The translations under genes and the position numbers were made by a program. A stretch of 64,000 nt of DNA from Holacanthus passer (taxonomy: Eukaryota; Chordata; Actinopteri; Pomacanthidae), in NCBI GenBank assembly GCA_025331565.1, contig JAFREQ010000035.1:2418001-2482000 (forward strand). The letters run 5' to 3'. The notes below the pieces were generated by a model. It saw only the letters and a list, made by a program, of their open reading frames with translations. It was not told the DNA's origin and did no database searches. Positions 52,023-64,000 of the stretch are shown here, piece after piece. Within the stretch, counting starts at the first letter, position 1, and each line of letters begins with the position of its first letter.

Positions 52023-54083
52023 AAGACTAATTGATTATTGTGCAATTTGGTTCATGGGTTAATTTGGGTTTATCAATGTTAAAAAGAAATTAGAAGTTTA
52101 AAAAAAGTTTGTTATTTCAACTGTTGTTGATAACTCTTGAAACAGGACTGTCTGACAGTGACTAGTTACCAATCTATTATCATCATATATTCTTGTGGAT
52201 CTTCTAAGTATGTGAGGAAACTTAAAGAGTCATCAACTCAAACAACACTGAAAAGTTTCATTTTTATTTGACTGAAGTTAAATGAACCACAAAGAGTTGC
52301 AGAGAGTGGTGGAATCTTTAACAAAAGTGATATTTCCCGTCATTCATTAAAAAAGAAAACCCTCTAAAAAAAAAAACAAAGGACTAATCTTGAGTCAGTT
52401 CGAGAGGCGGGATCACAGGAGAGAGGAAGCACGAGGGAGGAAAACAATGAGAAAAGAAGAGATAAAATAGAGAATACTAAAAGGATGTGAAGTCTCCGCT
52501 TCACTTCTGTCAACTTTTTCTACCTTAGCAGCAGCCCAGATTTACAGACTATTTATATTGCACCAGGTAAGTGCTCCAATGGAAAAAAAAAAAGAATCAC
52601 ATTCAAGTTAATGACAAAAGACATACAACAGGTGACATGACCTCAGAGTGATCTATAAAGTGCCCTTTAGGTTCAATAGTGTTAGAAAAAGGAGAGCGAG
52701 AGAGAAACATAAAACATAAAAAAGAAAAAAAAACAAAAACAGTTTTTTTTCTTTGTGAGAAACGTGCTGCTTTATATTCAGTGGCAATCACAGCTTTTCT
52801 TTCAAACACCCGCGCACGCACACAGCTTCATTTTAGTGTTGTTGATCAGTAATACTTCTGTTAAATGTAGTTCATACATATATTTATATATCATGAAAGA
52901 ACTTAAAATGTGTTTTTTTTTCCTCAAGAACAATTTACAGCATTATGAACAGCAACAGGCATGAGAATATTAATATAATCATGATGCAAACATCTCGGAG
53001 AAACTATCCCCAGTTTTTAGTTTTCCCTTCTCGACCTCGAGACCGATTACACGTCCAAATTACTACCATGTAGTCAAAGCAAACACAAGATACAGTTTCA
53101 TGCTGCTTTCATAGCACTACAATAAAAACCATTTTATTCAACACATTTGCTATCACCGTAACAAATGATATGGATTAATTATTTCCCAGACTAGCCAGAT
53201 TTACACTTCACACACCATGTCATATAGAATTGTCAAAATAGTAAACAACATTGTTCATCAGTACAAATACGTTGAGAGTATTTTCCTGCAAGAAATATAC
53301 TAATGATTTTTAAAAAAAAAATCCATGATGACAAAAACTATAAAAATCATCTTTGGGGATTGTTTCATCCCCCATTCTTGAATCCTCACCAGTGGATAAA
53401 AAAAACCAAAACATTATTCTACAAAAGGCTGCAGTGGCGATTTCTGATCACACAACATATCGACAAGGCTCTAACGGAGGGGTGTGGCAGATTTCCTGAA
53501 ATGTGATTGGCTAGCATTCCTAAGGTAATCTGGTGTTGGTCTAAGGATTTGAGAGAGTTGTGATCATAGTGCCATTGCAGTTTCTTAGAGAAATAGTGCA
53601 TGTAAGAGCCAGATTAAGGCCATGCTAAGACCCTTCAATTGAAAGGTGCTCAAATACTGTGCTATAGTGTACATAAAGGAGCTATTGAAATGCATTGGTG
53701 TTTTCCAGCACTGTAGATTTTCACAGGATGAGGGTAGAGGGGAAAGAAACGGCGGATCAGGGGGGCCAGCTCTCGTCATTTATCGCTCATGCCTGTGGAT
53801 AATAGATTTCAGCATTCAACGTTGCGACTCTCCCGTTCTTTCCCCAGCACCTTTATGGAGTGACCTGCCCGCACCGAAAAGATATAAAGACGTAGGCATA
53901 TTGGCTCGACAAATCGCTGTACAGTCTCAAGCCACCGTGCTGTGGAGGTGGCTCACAGTCAGGCGTTTACAGTACAACATGCTCGCACAGAACTGCTACA
54001 GCAGCTGGTTTGACATCCCTGTGGCTTTGTGATTTTGTTTGTTTTTATTGTGGGTTGGTTGGATACGGCCGGAGGCTGCCGTT

Positions 54084-64000
<9,917 letters not shown>

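Larger units (their letters stand above)
47025..54083. other. alpk2-nedd4l convergent interval (7 kb) with both 3' UTRs
   Basis: The two genes converge here. The first 1-1.5 kb is probably alpk2 3' UTR (no AATAAA in the first kilobase; an ATTAAA near 47,503). The last 1-2 kb is probably nedd4l 3' UTR on the minus strand, with candidate AATAAA (TTTATT on plus) at 53,133-53,138 and 52,263-52,268. Also present are CA repeats at 51,627-51,655, a MITE fragment at 51,931 and an unassigned minus-strand frame at 49,599-49,907. Confidence 0.5.

Noticed and set aside
53646..54032. 128-aa plus-strand frame antisense to the nedd4l 3' UTR
   Set aside because: It lies opposite the probable 3' UTR, has no recognisable motif and no promoter or poly(A) context of its own.

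Overview
The window is a teleost-type vertebrate genomic segment: AT-rich, with multi-exon genes bounded by GT/AG introns, long CA microsatellites and fish-style miniature DNA transposons. It holds six recognisable protein genes and no bacterial, plasmid, CRISPR or viral structure. The gene set (rx/RAX, GRP, ZNF532, OACYL-like acyltransferase, ALPK2, NEDD4L) is the neighbourhood I know from human chromosome 18q21, so it is a conserved linkage block.

Layout: rx3/RAX-like homeobox gene (+, CDS 1169-3342, three coding exons) with a candidate enhancer upstream; grp, gastrin-releasing peptide precursor (-, 5913-7427, three coding exons); about 10 kb without a convincing gene (7430-17431) holding transposon relics, a CTCF-like motif, GC-rich islands and probably the untranslated 5' exons of znf532; znf532 (+, 17460-24385, nine coding exons); an NRF-6/OACYL-like membrane acyltransferase (+, 26910-31846, fifteen coding exons); a 7 kb gene-free stretch with a complete hAT-like MITE and a (CA)59 tract; alpk2 (+, 39078-47024); a 7 kb convergent intergenic interval; and the 3' two-fifths or so of nedd4l (-, 54084 to beyond 64000: the last WW domains and the whole HECT domain).

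These genes do not form a pathway. They are independent developmental or signalling genes: eye-field transcription factor, neuropeptide, zinc-finger chromatin factor, lipid-type acyltransferase, alpha-kinase and ubiquitin ligase. Compared with the human order and strands as I remember them, the znf532-oacyl pair looks inverted here, and the two genes that flank it in human (MALT1 and SEC11C) are missing from exactly the two gene-poor intervals where the inversion breakpoints would lie.

The most consequential technical observation is that three otherwise well-conserved genes (rx3, oacyl-like, alpk2) each carry one apparent frameshift. All three are explained by one missing base, in or next to a short homopolymer. 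grp, znf532 and the visible part of nedd4l splice together in frame with no such defect. Consensus-sequence errors are the simplest explanation. I found no clearly novel biological system. The best candidates for new content are three unassigned open frames (14165-14383, 41279-41818, 49599-49907 on the minus strand) and the OTX/SOX motif cluster upstream of rx3.
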